The notes beneath the pieces are model-generated. The model ran no database searches. It worked only from the letters and a program-made list of their open reading frames with translations, and was not told the origin of the DNA. A stretch of DNA of 8,593 nucleotides from Methanosarcinales archaeon. GTDB lineage: Archaea; Halobacteriota; Syntropharchaeia; Alkanophagales; Methanospirareceae. Position numbers and translations under genes: made by a program. Below, one piece after another: positions 1 to 6,492 of this stretch. The stretch is from the NCBI GenBank assembly GCA_025464425.1, contig JAODGV010000092.1, forward strand, positions 1,150 to 9,742, given 5' to 3'. How positions within the stretch are numbered: the first letter of the stretch is position 1; the number at the start of each line of letters is the position of its first letter.

Positions 1-78
1 CAAAAGCATGCAGATTTTTTCCTTTAGCCTCTCTATTCCTATCTAATCCATATTTTTTTATTATGACTCTACGATTAT

Positions 79-88
79 AAAAAGAGAT
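79..88 (-). terminator. possible oligo-T terminator of the FrhB gene
   Basis: Reading the minus strand, a run CTCTTTTTATAA lies about 20-30 bases past the stop codon of the FrhB gene. Archaeal RNA polymerase often terminates at such T-runs without a hairpin. No strong stem is visible next to it, so this is only a plausible site. The remainder of 1-109 is A/T-rich and shows no convincing gene. Confidence 0.3.
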
Positions 89-109
89 TTCCAGCGTCAA
101 TTCCGCAAT

Positions 110-1177
110 TTATTCCCGGAATGACGCTTGCGCTCGCTTATTCGCCGCAAGTTTTCTTACCAGTTCCAGACCCGTATCCTTTATATCCTCAACCTCGATG
201 TAACCGCTCTCGTGAGCACCTTTGAACAGTTCTTCACCACGTTCCGTGCGCACAATTACAGTTGACCAGCCATCAGCCGAGCCAGCAGCACCAACGGATA
301 TATCCGCCAGCTCAGCCGAGAAATCTCTGCAAACAGAACAGCCTTCACCCACAAAACTGTTTAAATCGCTAAGTGGAATGGAAACGACACCATCCACTCC
401 ATATACCAGCAGTTCTTTACCCTTTATATCAAACTTCCTCACATGCTCGAGCGGCACACGCTCAGCCACAAACTCCAGCAGTCCTTCCGTGTAATTCCTG
501 GTGCAAAACAAGCCTATCAGTAGTTTCACACGCTCGATACCCACTTCGTACGGCTGCTTCACAGCAGCAAGCTCCGTTTTACGTAAGCCCTGTATCTGAC
601 ACGGCAGTCCGACAAATGCGATATCACTGTAACCCGCATTCAGCGCATCCCTCACACCCACCACCGAGGGATAGAGCGTATACTTAGTGCCGGCACTACG
701 CTTCAATGCCTCAGAATCCCTTACAACCCTCACTTCAGGTCGCCAATCGCTGTTAGAAGCTGTGACAACCGCACAATCAATCGCCTGCGTCTCCAGCGCA
801 TATGCCAGTACCGAGGTGACCACACCCCCATCCTGCCCTTTTATCTCGCTACTCATTGCTCGCGCTTCATAGCAGCCCTTATATATACCCAGCACTTCGT
901 CATCTCCGCTCGCCCTACCAAATATGCTCTCTTCTATCGCCGTCAGCGGCATGAACGTCCTGGGGCAGAAAGTATAACACAGCCCGCAAACGGTATCATA
1001 CTCCTCAGCAAATTCCGGCTCACCACCATCCACAGTTATCTTATCGCAGAAAGCTGCACAGGTACCACACATGCTGCATTTACGCTTTACTATAACCTCC
1101 CGCTTCAAATCAGAGAAGCCGCGTTCTAAAAAAGCGGGCAACCGCACATAACCCTGTTCCTTTATCTCCACAGCCAT
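110..1177 (-). CDS. FrhB/FdhB-family coenzyme F420 oxidoreductase with N-terminal ferredoxin-like motifs
   Basis: This 355-aa protein belongs to the F420 hydrogenase/dehydrogenase beta-subunit family, flavoproteins that move electrons between F420 and iron-sulfur centres in the cytoplasm. Residues 34-44 form CxxCxxCxxxC and residues 64-71 form CxxCxxxCP, a 2x[4Fe-4S] ferredoxin-like region. The FrhB core follows: QDGG (115-118), GLPCQ (190-194), GLFC (222-225) and CSVCRDF (280-286) before ADISVG. C193, C225, C280 and C283 are candidate ligands of the family's core cluster. The second ferredoxin motif lacks its first Cys, with Asp61 in that place. The ATG at 1177 has a TATA-like element about 27 bases upstream, suggesting a leaderless mRNA. 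The gene is transcribed alone, away from the cupin and adenine deaminase genes. It closely resembles the C-terminal domain of the 5081-6478 fusion, so the two are paralogues. Family is confident; the electron partner is unknown. Confidence 0.88.
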   Translation of the reverse strand: MAVEIKEQGYVRLPAFLERGFSDLKREVIVKRKCSMCGTCAAFCDKITVDGGEPEFAEEYDTVCGLCYTFCPRTFMPLTAIEESIFGRASGDDEVLGIYKGCYEARAMSSEIKGQDGGVVTSVLAYALETQAIDCAVVTASNSDWRPEVRVVRDSEALKRSAGTKYTLYPSVVGVRDALNAGYSDIAFVGLPCQIQGLRKTELAAVKQPYEVGIERVKLLIGLFCTRNYTEGLLEFVAERVPLEHVRKFDIKGKELLVYGVDGVVSIPLSDLNSFVGEGCSVCRDFSAELADISVGAAGSADGWSTVIVRTERGEELFKGAHESGYIEVEDIKDTGLELVRKLAANKRAQASFRE

Positions 1178-1216
1178 ATCACAACATATATACTATACCA
1201 TTATAAAAAATAGACC
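1178..1216. promoter_or_regulatory. compact divergent promoter region with two mirrored TATA boxes
   Basis: Only 39 bases separate the start codons of the FrhB gene (minus) and the cupin gene (plus). ATATATAC at 1186-1193 is centred about 27 bases before the cupin ATG. TTTTATAA, read on the minus strand at 1208-1201, is centred about 27 bases before the FrhB ATG. In archaea a TATA box at this distance places the transcription start at or next to the ATG, so both messages are predicted to be leaderless. Neither gene has an SD sequence. The two TATA boxes lie within 25 bases of each other, so TBP/TFB binding for one could hinder the other. Confidence 0.6.
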
Positions 1217-1582
1217 ATGCTCATAAAAGATATACGCAACTGCGAATATTTTAGAGCAATGGATAATTCCATACTGTGTGAGCTTTTACATCCGGTTAAA
1301 GAATCCTTGCCGGAAATACCTTTCAGTATCGCACACGCAATCGTGAAGCCGGGCGAGAGCACGAAACCGCACAGATTAAAAACGTCCGTTGAAGTATATT
1401 ACGTACTGGATGGAGAAGGCAGGATATTCGTAAATGCTGAATCTGCTCACGTTCATCAGGGTCAGGCTATCTACATCCCGCCTGATTCGATACAGCATAT
1501 CCAGAACACGGGCAATACCGACCTGAGAATCCTCTGTATTGTACACCCTGTGTGGCGATCGGAAGACGAAGAGGTGATATGA
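1217..1582 (+). CDS. small single-domain cupin protein
   Basis: This 121-aa protein is one cupin beta-barrel (Cupin_2 type). Motif 1 runs from G46 through H52 and E59 to G66, and motif 2 from G82 through P88 and H94 to N97. In the canonical HxH of motif 1 the second His is Leu54, so a metal site would be made by H52, E59 and H94 only. The C-terminal ILCIVHPVWRSEDEE stretch matches my memory of a short archaeal cupin family of unknown function. Its TGA overlaps the ATG of the adenine deaminase gene (ATGA), so the two are co-transcribed and probably translationally coupled. Substrate or ligand is unknown. A role beside purine deamination is suggested only by the gene pairing. Confidence 0.85.
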   Translation: MLIKDIRNCEYFRAMDNSILCELLHPVKESLPEIPFSIAHAIVKPGESTKPHRLKTSVEVYYVLDGEGRIFVNAESAHVHQGQAIYIPPDSIQHIQNTGNTDLRILCIVHPVWRSEDEEVI

Positions 1583-3195
1583 AGGAAGTCACGGGCAATA
1601 TTGTGGACATCCTCAACGACGAGATATATCCAGCTACACTTGTATTCGGTAATAAAATAGAATCTATAAAACGAGCAAGGGCGGGGCGATATTACATCAT
1701 ACCCGGGTTCGTTGATGCTCATATCCATATAGAGAGTTCGATGCTAACGCCTGCGGAATTCGCCAGAATAGCTACGGTTCACGGCACCATAGCGGTGGTA
1801 GCCGACCCGCACGAGATAGCAAATGTGCTGGGCGTGCCGGGTGTGAAGTACATGATAGAAGATGGCGGTACGGTACCGCTGAAGTTCTATTTCGGCGCGC
1901 CTTCATGCGTACCCGCATCGCCCTTCGAGACTGCCGGCTCTACTATAAACTCAGCGGGAATAGAAGAACTGCTGCGGATGGACGAGATAAAGTATCTTGG
2001 AGAGGTGATGAATTTCCATGCGGTGATCAATAACGACCCGGATATGCTCAGAAAGATCCATATCGCAACGCGGTATGGTAAATTGGTGGATGGTCATGCG
2101 CCGGGACTTGGAGGCGCGGCTCTGAGGGAGTACGTACGTCATGGAATATCCACAGACCATGAATGCCAGACAAGGGCGGAGGCACTGGAAAAACTATCCT
2201 CTGGTATGAAAATCCAGATTAGAGAAGGTTCTGCGGCAAAGAACTTCGATGATCTGATTGGCATTGCAGATGAACATTACAGGGACTGCATGTTCTGTAC
2301 CGATGATCTGCACCCCCACGATCTGATAAAAGGGCATATAAACCTGCTCGTGAAACGCGCGCTCGACTGTGGTATAGATATGATGAAGGTTCTGCGTATT
2401 GCATGTGTGAATCCTGTCATGCACTACAGGCTCGATGTGGGTCTGCTCCATCCGGGCGATTATGCCGATTTCATCGTTGTTGATCGCGATTTCAACGTAA
2501 AAAAGACATTTATTAATGGCATCATGGCAGCAGAAGATGGCATGCCACTTATACCACGAAGGAGATCAACCGTGGTGAACAGATTTGAAGCACGTGAGCG
2601 AGAAGTTACGGATTTCAGAGTTGACCATGCACCAGGGCGTATCAACGTGATCGTCGCCTTTGATGGTCAGCTGGTCACAGGCAGACAGCTTGTGGCACCG
2701 AAAGAAGCTGGAGGCTGTGTGGTCTCCGATACCGACAGGGACATACTGAAACTGGCTGTTATAAACCGGTATGATGCGGAAGCGGAACCAGCGATCGGGT
2801 TCGTTACGAACTTCGGACTGAAAAAGGGCGCAATCGCATCGAGCATTGCTCATGACTCACATAATATCATTGCCGTTGGTGTTAATGATACAGACCTGTG
2901 TAAAGCGGTGAATCTTATAATAAAGCACCATGGCGGTATAAGTGTGGTTGCTGATGATAGGGAAATGTGTTTGCCACTGCCTGTGGCTGGGCTCATGAGT
3001 ACAGACGATTATGCCTCAGTTGCAATGCGATACCGTGAGATAGAGGCAATGGCGAAATCACTCGGTACATCACTGAGCGCGCCTTTCATGACTCTCTCTT
3101 TCATGGCATTAACCGTGATACCGGAGTTAAAGCTGAGCGATAAGGGGCTATTTGATGTTAATACTACACAATTCATCAATCTATTCAGCAATTAA
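1579..3195 (+). CDS. ade: adenine deaminase
   Basis: Adenine deaminase (EC 3.5.4.2) hydrolyses adenine to hypoxanthine and ammonia in purine salvage. The 538-aa protein belongs to the amidohydrolase superfamily and has the hallmarks of the Ade family: PGFVDAHIHIESSM with metal ligands H48 and H50, ADPHEI (75-80), GEVMNF (141-146), DGHAPG (171-176), STDHE (191-195) and the acidic CTDDLHPHD (240-248). The C-terminal part contains the typical LPLPVAGLMS and final LSFMALTVIPELKL stretches, so it is complete, though somewhat shorter than bacterial Ade (about 580-590 aa). I chose ATG 1579, which overlaps the cupin TGA. An in-frame GTG at 1552 would add nine residues (MAIGRRRGD) that do not look like the family. 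A GAGGTG only two bases before the ATG is too close for an ordinary SD, consistent with termination-reinitiation coupling. Confidence 0.95.
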   Translation: MKEVTGNIVDILNDEIYPATLVFGNKIESIKRARAGRYYIIPGFVDAHIHIESSMLTPAEFARIATVHGTIAVVADPHEIANVLGVPGVKYMIEDGGTVPLKFYFGAPSCVPASPFETAGSTINSAGIEELLRMDEIKYLGEVMNFHAVINNDPDMLRKIHIATRYGKLVDGHAPGLGGAALREYVRHGISTDHECQTRAEALEKLSSGMKIQIREGSAAKNFDDLIGIADEHYRDCMFCTDDLHPHDLIKGHINLLVKRALDCGIDMMKVLRIACVNPVMHYRLDVGLLHPGDYADFIVVDRDFNVKKTFINGIMAAEDGMPLIPRRRSTVVNRFEAREREVTDFRVDHAPGRINVIVAFDGQLVTGRQLVAPKEAGGCVVSDTDRDILKLAVINRYDAEAEPAIGFVTNFGLKKGAIASSIAHDSHNIIAVGVNDTDLCKAVNLIIKHHGGISVVADDREMCLPLPVAGLMSTDDYASVAMRYREIEAMAKSLGTSLSAPFMTLSFMALTVIPELKLSDKGLFDVNTTQFINLFSN

Positions 3196-3623
3196 AGCAG
3201 ATGGAGCTTATCCTTTATTGCCTCTATCTCACCATCACCCAGATGGAGCATATCCTTTATCTGGCTTTCGGGATAATTCTCCACGAACAGCCATACGAAC
3301 TCTCGTTCTACCGGTGAAAGATTCTCCTCTTTTATAAGCTCGTTGAGTTTCTCCATCTTTCGTTTCAGCTCTTTTATGAATACACCGATACGCACAGGCT
3401 TCACCGCCTCCTGGTGCTTGTTCTTCGTACCTGATTTGGGATAGCCAAAAGTATTTAAAGTCCGCCCAACAGTATTGAACTTAAGCAATGGCAGACCCTT
3501 AGCAGCCCTGCGCGCGTTCTCTTCCTCGTAGATCTCCTCCGCTGACATACCCTCCTCGCTCTCTAACCGCTCTAAATAGCGATACATCCAGTGGTCTTTT
3601 CCCACACCCTTGACCTCTTTCAT
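3192..3623 (-). CDS. uncharacterised protein with possible DNA-binding helical modules
   Basis: I do not recognise this 143-aa protein. Residues about 28-62 (with NTVGRTLNTFGYPK at 50-63) look like a winged-helix style segment. Residues 80-104 are a charged, coiled-coil-like helix. Residues 102-143 (LSPVEREFVWLF then ESQIKDMLHL) faintly resemble a sigma region 4/LuxR-type helix-turn-helix. The C-terminus holds two copies of IKDxLHL, 14 residues apart, encoded by a near-perfect DNA repeat. I chose ATG 3623 because TTTTTATA, read on the minus strand at 3654-3647, lies about 27 bases upstream, the same leaderless geometry as other genes here. A GTG at 3641 would add six residues. The stop overlaps that of adenine deaminase. 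A regulatory role is a guess. Confidence 0.65.
   Translation of the reverse strand: MKEVKGVGKDHWMYRYLERLESEEGMSAEEIYEEENARRAAKGLPLLKFNTVGRTLNTFGYPKSGTKNKHQEAVKPVRIGVFIKELKRKMEKLNELIKEENLSPVEREFVWLFVENYPESQIKDMLHLGDGEIEAIKDKLHLL
3199..3260. repeat. 20-bp direct repeat, two copies with one mismatch, 42-bp period
   Basis: Copies lie at 3199-3218 and 3241-3260 and differ at one base. Both are in the same reading frame of the minus-strand gene and encode IKDKLHL and IKDMLHL. The 42-bp period equals 14 codons, so this is an internal in-frame duplication at the end of the protein. Confidence 0.85.
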
Positions 3624-3645
3624 CGCTTTAATAAAATGCACTGTA

Positions 3646-3654
3646 CTATAAAAA
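3646..3654 (-). promoter_or_regulatory. TATA box of the 3192-3623 gene
   Basis: On the minus strand TTTTTATAG is centred about 27 bases before ATG 3623 and lies in the 49-bp gap after the XRE regulator gene. It supports separate transcription and a leaderless start at 3623 rather than at GTG 3641. A second A/T element (CTTTTATA, minus strand 3664-3657) is an alternative. Confidence 0.5.
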
Positions 3655-3672
3655 TCTATAAAAGATACAGAT

Positions 3673-4200
3673 TCAACTTACCTTCTTCGCTGCCAGCTCA
3701 ACAGCCCTCATGATGCTCGTCCTCGGTCTTATCGTCGCTACCGGTATATTCACTATCCGTTCTACCGTGGGACTGACAATAGGGGCACAGACAAGTGCGG
3801 AAGCGCCCTCCTTCTCAGCCTGTATCGCCGCTATCATTGCTTCTTCCATCGTTGTTACTGCATACTCACGGATCTCAAAACTCTCACCTGCCACGCTTAT
3901 CCCACGCCGGTCCAGCACGTCCAGACAGCCCCTCGAGCAAATAACCGCTATGAACCGCTTCTTAGACGAACCGCCAGACTCTATCTCCCGTACTGTGGTT
4001 ATTATCTTCCTGAAGGTACGCAGATTAGGATCTCGCTCACCTGCCAGTATCTTATACAGCGTGCTTATGGGTATACCCGATTTCTCACTGAATTCACTTA
4101 CGCTAATGCCGAGACCTTGTTTGATCGCCTTAGAAAGTACCACCGGCAATTCCTTATTATGCACGAATACCTCATTCACTATTGCATCTGCAATACTCAT
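3673..4200 (-). CDS. XRE-type transcriptional regulator with C-terminal sensor-like domain
   Basis: This 175-aa protein has a Cro/CI-type helix-turn-helix at about residues 21-72, with the two key helices around SVSEFSEKSGI and STLYKILAGERDP. A second domain (82-173) starts with a beta strand (RFIAVICSRG). It ends with PTVERIVNIPVATIRP followed by SIMRAVELA, which resembles the ligand-sensing PrpR_N fold, where a residue run of this kind precedes a helix named for inducer sensing. That resemblance is from memory and is an inference. The gene is divergent from the TIM-barrel gene 4242-5030 across 41 bp. TTATATAT (minus strand 4232-4225) about 28 bases upstream predicts a leaderless mRNA. It most likely regulates itself and perhaps its divergent neighbour. 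The inducer is unknown. Confidence 0.82.
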   Translation of the reverse strand: MSIADAIVNEVFVHNKELPVVLSKAIKQGLGISVSEFSEKSGIPISTLYKILAGERDPNLRTFRKIITTVREIESGGSSKKRFIAVICSRGCLDVLDRRGISVAGESFEIREYAVTTMEEAMIAAIQAEKEGASALVCAPIVSPTVERIVNIPVATIRPRTSIMRAVELAAKKVS

Positions 4201-4241
4201 AACTTCTTTTTATCCTCTCTTACAATATATAAGCTTATAGT
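4201..4241. promoter_or_regulatory. divergent promoter region between regulator and TIM-barrel genes
   Basis: This 41-bp region serves both genes. For the regulator, CTTATATA on the minus strand (4233-4226) is the TATA box. For the plus-strand gene, TTTTTATC at 4206-4213 is centred about 32 bases before ATG 4242 and is the best candidate. No SD sequence is well placed for the plus gene. A GAGAGG on the minus strand lies upstream of the predicted regulator start site and so is probably not used. Confidence 0.5.
4228..4239. promoter_or_regulatory. perfect 12-bp palindrome, possible operator
   Basis: TATAAGCTTATA is its own reverse complement. It overlaps the regulator's TATA box and lies just before the start codon of the divergent TIM-barrel gene. 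A dimeric XRE protein bound here would block transcription of its own gene and could affect the neighbour. A/T-rich palindromes of this size can arise by chance in archaeal promoters, so operator function is inferred from position. Confidence 0.4.
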
Positions 4242-5030
4242 ATGGTGCCAAAGATAAGCTTTTCGCTCGTTGATACAACAGTCAATCCTTTGAAATGGGT
4301 GTATCAGCTCGAAGATGCGGGCTTCCAGGGCTGGGAGATAGTGGGAGAAGGTCTGCAATGCGTTGAAGGCGAGTTCAAAGAGCATGTAAGAGAGGTGCAT
4401 CAGACCACCAATCTTATTATATCACTACATGCACCACTCTCTGATATAAACATAGCGAGTGTGAATGAGCGTATATGGGCTGAGAGCATAAGGCAGATAA
4501 AAGAGAGTATAGAGAATGCCCATGAGTTCGTGGATGATATATGTGTTGTCCATCCCGGTCTATTATCTCCTCTGTCCGTACATATACCAGATAGGGCGTT
4601 CGATAAAGCTGTCATGGGTTTAACGGAATTATGCGATTTCGCATCCGGGTATGGGCTGAGAATAGCGGTCGAGAATCTCACCTCTGTGAATATGCTGATG
4701 GGTCGCTATCCGGATGAGCTCATACGGATAGTAAGGGGTGTGAACAGAGACAACATAGGGCTATGCCTTGATGTTGCCCATGCCAATACGACAAATACAC
4801 TGGATGAGTTCCTCGCAAAGGCAGACGATATGAGTATAATACACATGCATGCAAGCGATAACTACGGAACGGACGACCTGCATCTACCTCTCGGGCGGGG
4901 TAATATTGACTGGCATAAGGTATTCAGTGCTATCAAAGAAAAAGAATACGATGGTCTATTTGTAATAGAGGTGTACAGCCTGGCAGCGGGAATAGAGAGC
5001 ATAGAATATATCCGTAAGCAACTATGTTAA
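4242..5030 (+). CDS. sugar phosphate isomerase/epimerase-like TIM-barrel protein
   Basis: This 262-aa protein belongs to the xylose-isomerase-like TIM barrel (AP_endonuc_2) superfamily, which includes sugar epimerases, isomerases and endonuclease IV. Visible active-site motifs follow barrel order: SLHAPLSD (61-68, H63), VVHPG (102-106, H104), AVENL (142-146, E144), LDVAHA (176-181, D177 and H180), IHMHASDNYG (200-209), DLHLPLGRGNIDW (212-224, H214) and FVIEVYS (240-246, E243). This full Glu/Asp/His set is what a divalent-metal isomerase needs, so the enzyme is probably active. The length is normal for the family. The substrate cannot be read from the sequence. Endonuclease IV is less likely because its extra conserved His/Asp positions and longer length are not evident. 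It is divergent from the XRE regulator, which may control it. Confidence 0.85.
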   Translation: MVPKISFSLVDTTVNPLKWVYQLEDAGFQGWEIVGEGLQCVEGEFKEHVREVHQTTNLIISLHAPLSDINIASVNERIWAESIRQIKESIENAHEFVDDICVVHPGLLSPLSVHIPDRAFDKAVMGLTELCDFASGYGLRIAVENLTSVNMLMGRYPDELIRIVRGVNRDNIGLCLDVAHANTTNTLDEFLAKADDMSIIHMHASDNYGTDDLHLPLGRGNIDWHKVFSAIKEKEYDGLFVIEVYSLAAGIESIEYIRKQLC

Positions 5031-5039
5031 AAAAATACT

Positions 5040-5052
5040 AACGGTTTATATA
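5040..5052 (+). promoter_or_regulatory. TATA-box promoter of the 5081 fusion gene
   Basis: TTTATATA at 5045-5052 is a model archaeal TATA box and is centred about 32 bases before ATG 5081. Transcription would start near 5075, leaving a leader of only about five bases without an SD sequence. The gene therefore has its own promoter despite following the TIM-barrel gene by 50 bp. Confidence 0.65.
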
Positions 5053-5080
5053 TCCCTACTGTGCCAATATATTCAAAACG

Positions 5081-6478
5081 ATGAGGTTAGAAATAGATGG
5101 CAAAGCGGTGGATGCCGAGCCAGGGCAGACAATACTGGAGGTGGCACACCGTAATGGCATACATATACCCACGTTGTGTTATCATCGTGCGCTAAAACCA
5201 TTTGGTGCGTGTCGTCTGTGCTCGGTCGAGATTGAGAGACACGGTCGTAAGCGAATTGTGGCGGCATGCTGTTATCCCGCGGAGGAGGGTTTAGCAGTGC
5301 GAACGAACTCGCCGGAAATAAAGGAAATAAGGCAGATGCTGCTGGAACTGCTGCTCGCTCGCTGCCCTGGCGAGAAGCGAATACAGCAACTTGCGCGTGA
5401 TTACGGTGTCTCAGAATCACGCTTCCCGCTGGAGAACGAGCATTGTATCCTCTGTGGGTTATGCACGCGTGTGTGTGATGAGCTTGTGGGCGTATCAGCA
5501 ATAAACTACATAAGTCGAGGCATAGATCGGCGAGTGGGGACGCCTTATGAAGAGGCTTCGGACGATTGTATCGGCTGTGGCTCCTGCGCGCTCGTATGCC
5601 CGACCGGGGCAATCAATCTGAACGAGCATATATACCCCGTGACGTCCGAAGACATCACGGCGATAGAGACGAGATACCTGGAAGGTGAACGTGATGATGA
5701 CCTTGGCGTATATTCGGATTTAATAGCGGCGAGGTCTCATATACGTGGTCAGGATGGTGGTATGGTCACCGCTCTACTCCTATCTGGTATCGAGCATAAT
5801 ATCTTTGATGCCGCACTCGTCGTACGCAGTATTAATGGTTACAAATCGGAAGCGGTTATCACTTCGGATATGGATGAGATAAAAGAAGCGAGTGGTACGA
5901 GATATCTGCGTGTGCCAATGGTTTCAAAGATCGTAGATGCGCTCAAAGTGCATCCAGAATGGAGACGTATCGCAATTGTGGGTACACCGTGCGAGATGCG
6001 AGCGGTGAGGAAGCTACAGCTGCGGCAGCAACTTGACAGCATGGAACCCACTCTTATAGGGCTATTCTGTTTCGAAAGTTTCGATTATGAAGGTCTGAAG
6101 GTGTTCGTAGAAGATCGGTTCGGGGTAGAACTCGACACTGCGGATAGTACACAGATATCGCATGGCAGGTTTATCATCGAAGTGAATGGTAAAAGCTATT
6201 CCTGCGCCGTCAGCGAGCTTGCGGGTCATGTTCGTGAGGGCTGCGCATTCTGTACCGATTTCGTATCCCGGCTGGCTGATATCTCTATCGGATCGGTCGG
6301 CAGTCCTGACGGCTATTCTACGGTGATTGTGCGTTCCAGTAGAGGCAGAGAGCTACTTGCACTGACGGAATTCATGCGTACAGAAGCGGACAAACGTGAA
6401 ATCGCGCGTGTGGCGAGACTGAAGTACAGGAATGCCGATAAAAATATAAAGGTAATCGTTGAGGGTTTACAGAAATAG
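5081..6478 (+). CDS. NuoG/HydA-like iron-sulfur module fused to FrhB-type F420 oxidoreductase
   Basis: This 465-aa fusion protein has three parts. Residues 1-75 are a plant-type [2Fe-2S] ferredoxin (Cys33, 44, 47 and 63), as at the N-terminus of NuoG, HoxU and HydA. Residues 91-121 replace the usual HxxxCxxC His-ligated cluster with a helical linker. Residues 122-132 and 163-173 are two [4Fe-4S] motifs (CxxCxxCxxxC, the second ending CP). Residues about 205-460 are an FrhB domain with QDGG (224-227), GTPCE (301-305), GLFC (327-330), CAFCTDF (388-394) and ADISIG. C304, C330, C388 and C391 are candidate core-cluster ligands. It likely connects F420 and flavin chemistry to another redox carrier, perhaps a heterodisulfide-reductase-like or ferredoxin partner. 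The partner is not visible here. Uma2 follows 14 bp later. Confidence 0.88.
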   Translation: MRLEIDGKAVDAEPGQTILEVAHRNGIHIPTLCYHRALKPFGACRLCSVEIERHGRKRIVAACCYPAEEGLAVRTNSPEIKEIRQMLLELLLARCPGEKRIQQLARDYGVSESRFPLENEHCILCGLCTRVCDELVGVSAINYISRGIDRRVGTPYEEASDDCIGCGSCALVCPTGAINLNEHIYPVTSEDITAIETRYLEGERDDDLGVYSDLIAARSHIRGQDGGMVTALLLSGIEHNIFDAALVVRSINGYKSEAVITSDMDEIKEASGTRYLRVPMVSKIVDALKVHPEWRRIAIVGTPCEMRAVRKLQLRQQLDSMEPTLIGLFCFESFDYEGLKVFVEDRFGVELDTADSTQISHGRFIIEVNGKSYSCAVSELAGHVREGCAFCTDFVSRLADISIGSVGSPDGYSTVIVRSSRGRELLALTEFMRTEADKREIARVARLKYRNADKNIKVIVEGLQK

Positions 6479-6492
6479 AAGGCTTAAAACGA

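Noticed and set aside
222..872. Plus-strand frames within the FrhB gene
   Set aside because: They are Ser/Thr/Pro-rich shadows; the minus-strand frame has clear family motifs throughout.
1552..1578. Upstream GTG start for adenine deaminase adding nine residues
   Set aside because: The added residues do not resemble the family, there is no SD, and ATG 1579 overlaps the cupin stop in the usual ATGA manner.
5073..5612. Minus-strand 179-aa open frame opposite the fusion gene
   Set aside because: Its sequence is low in recognisable structure and rich in Arg/Pro/Ser/His, typical of a shadow of the strongly supported plus-strand gene.
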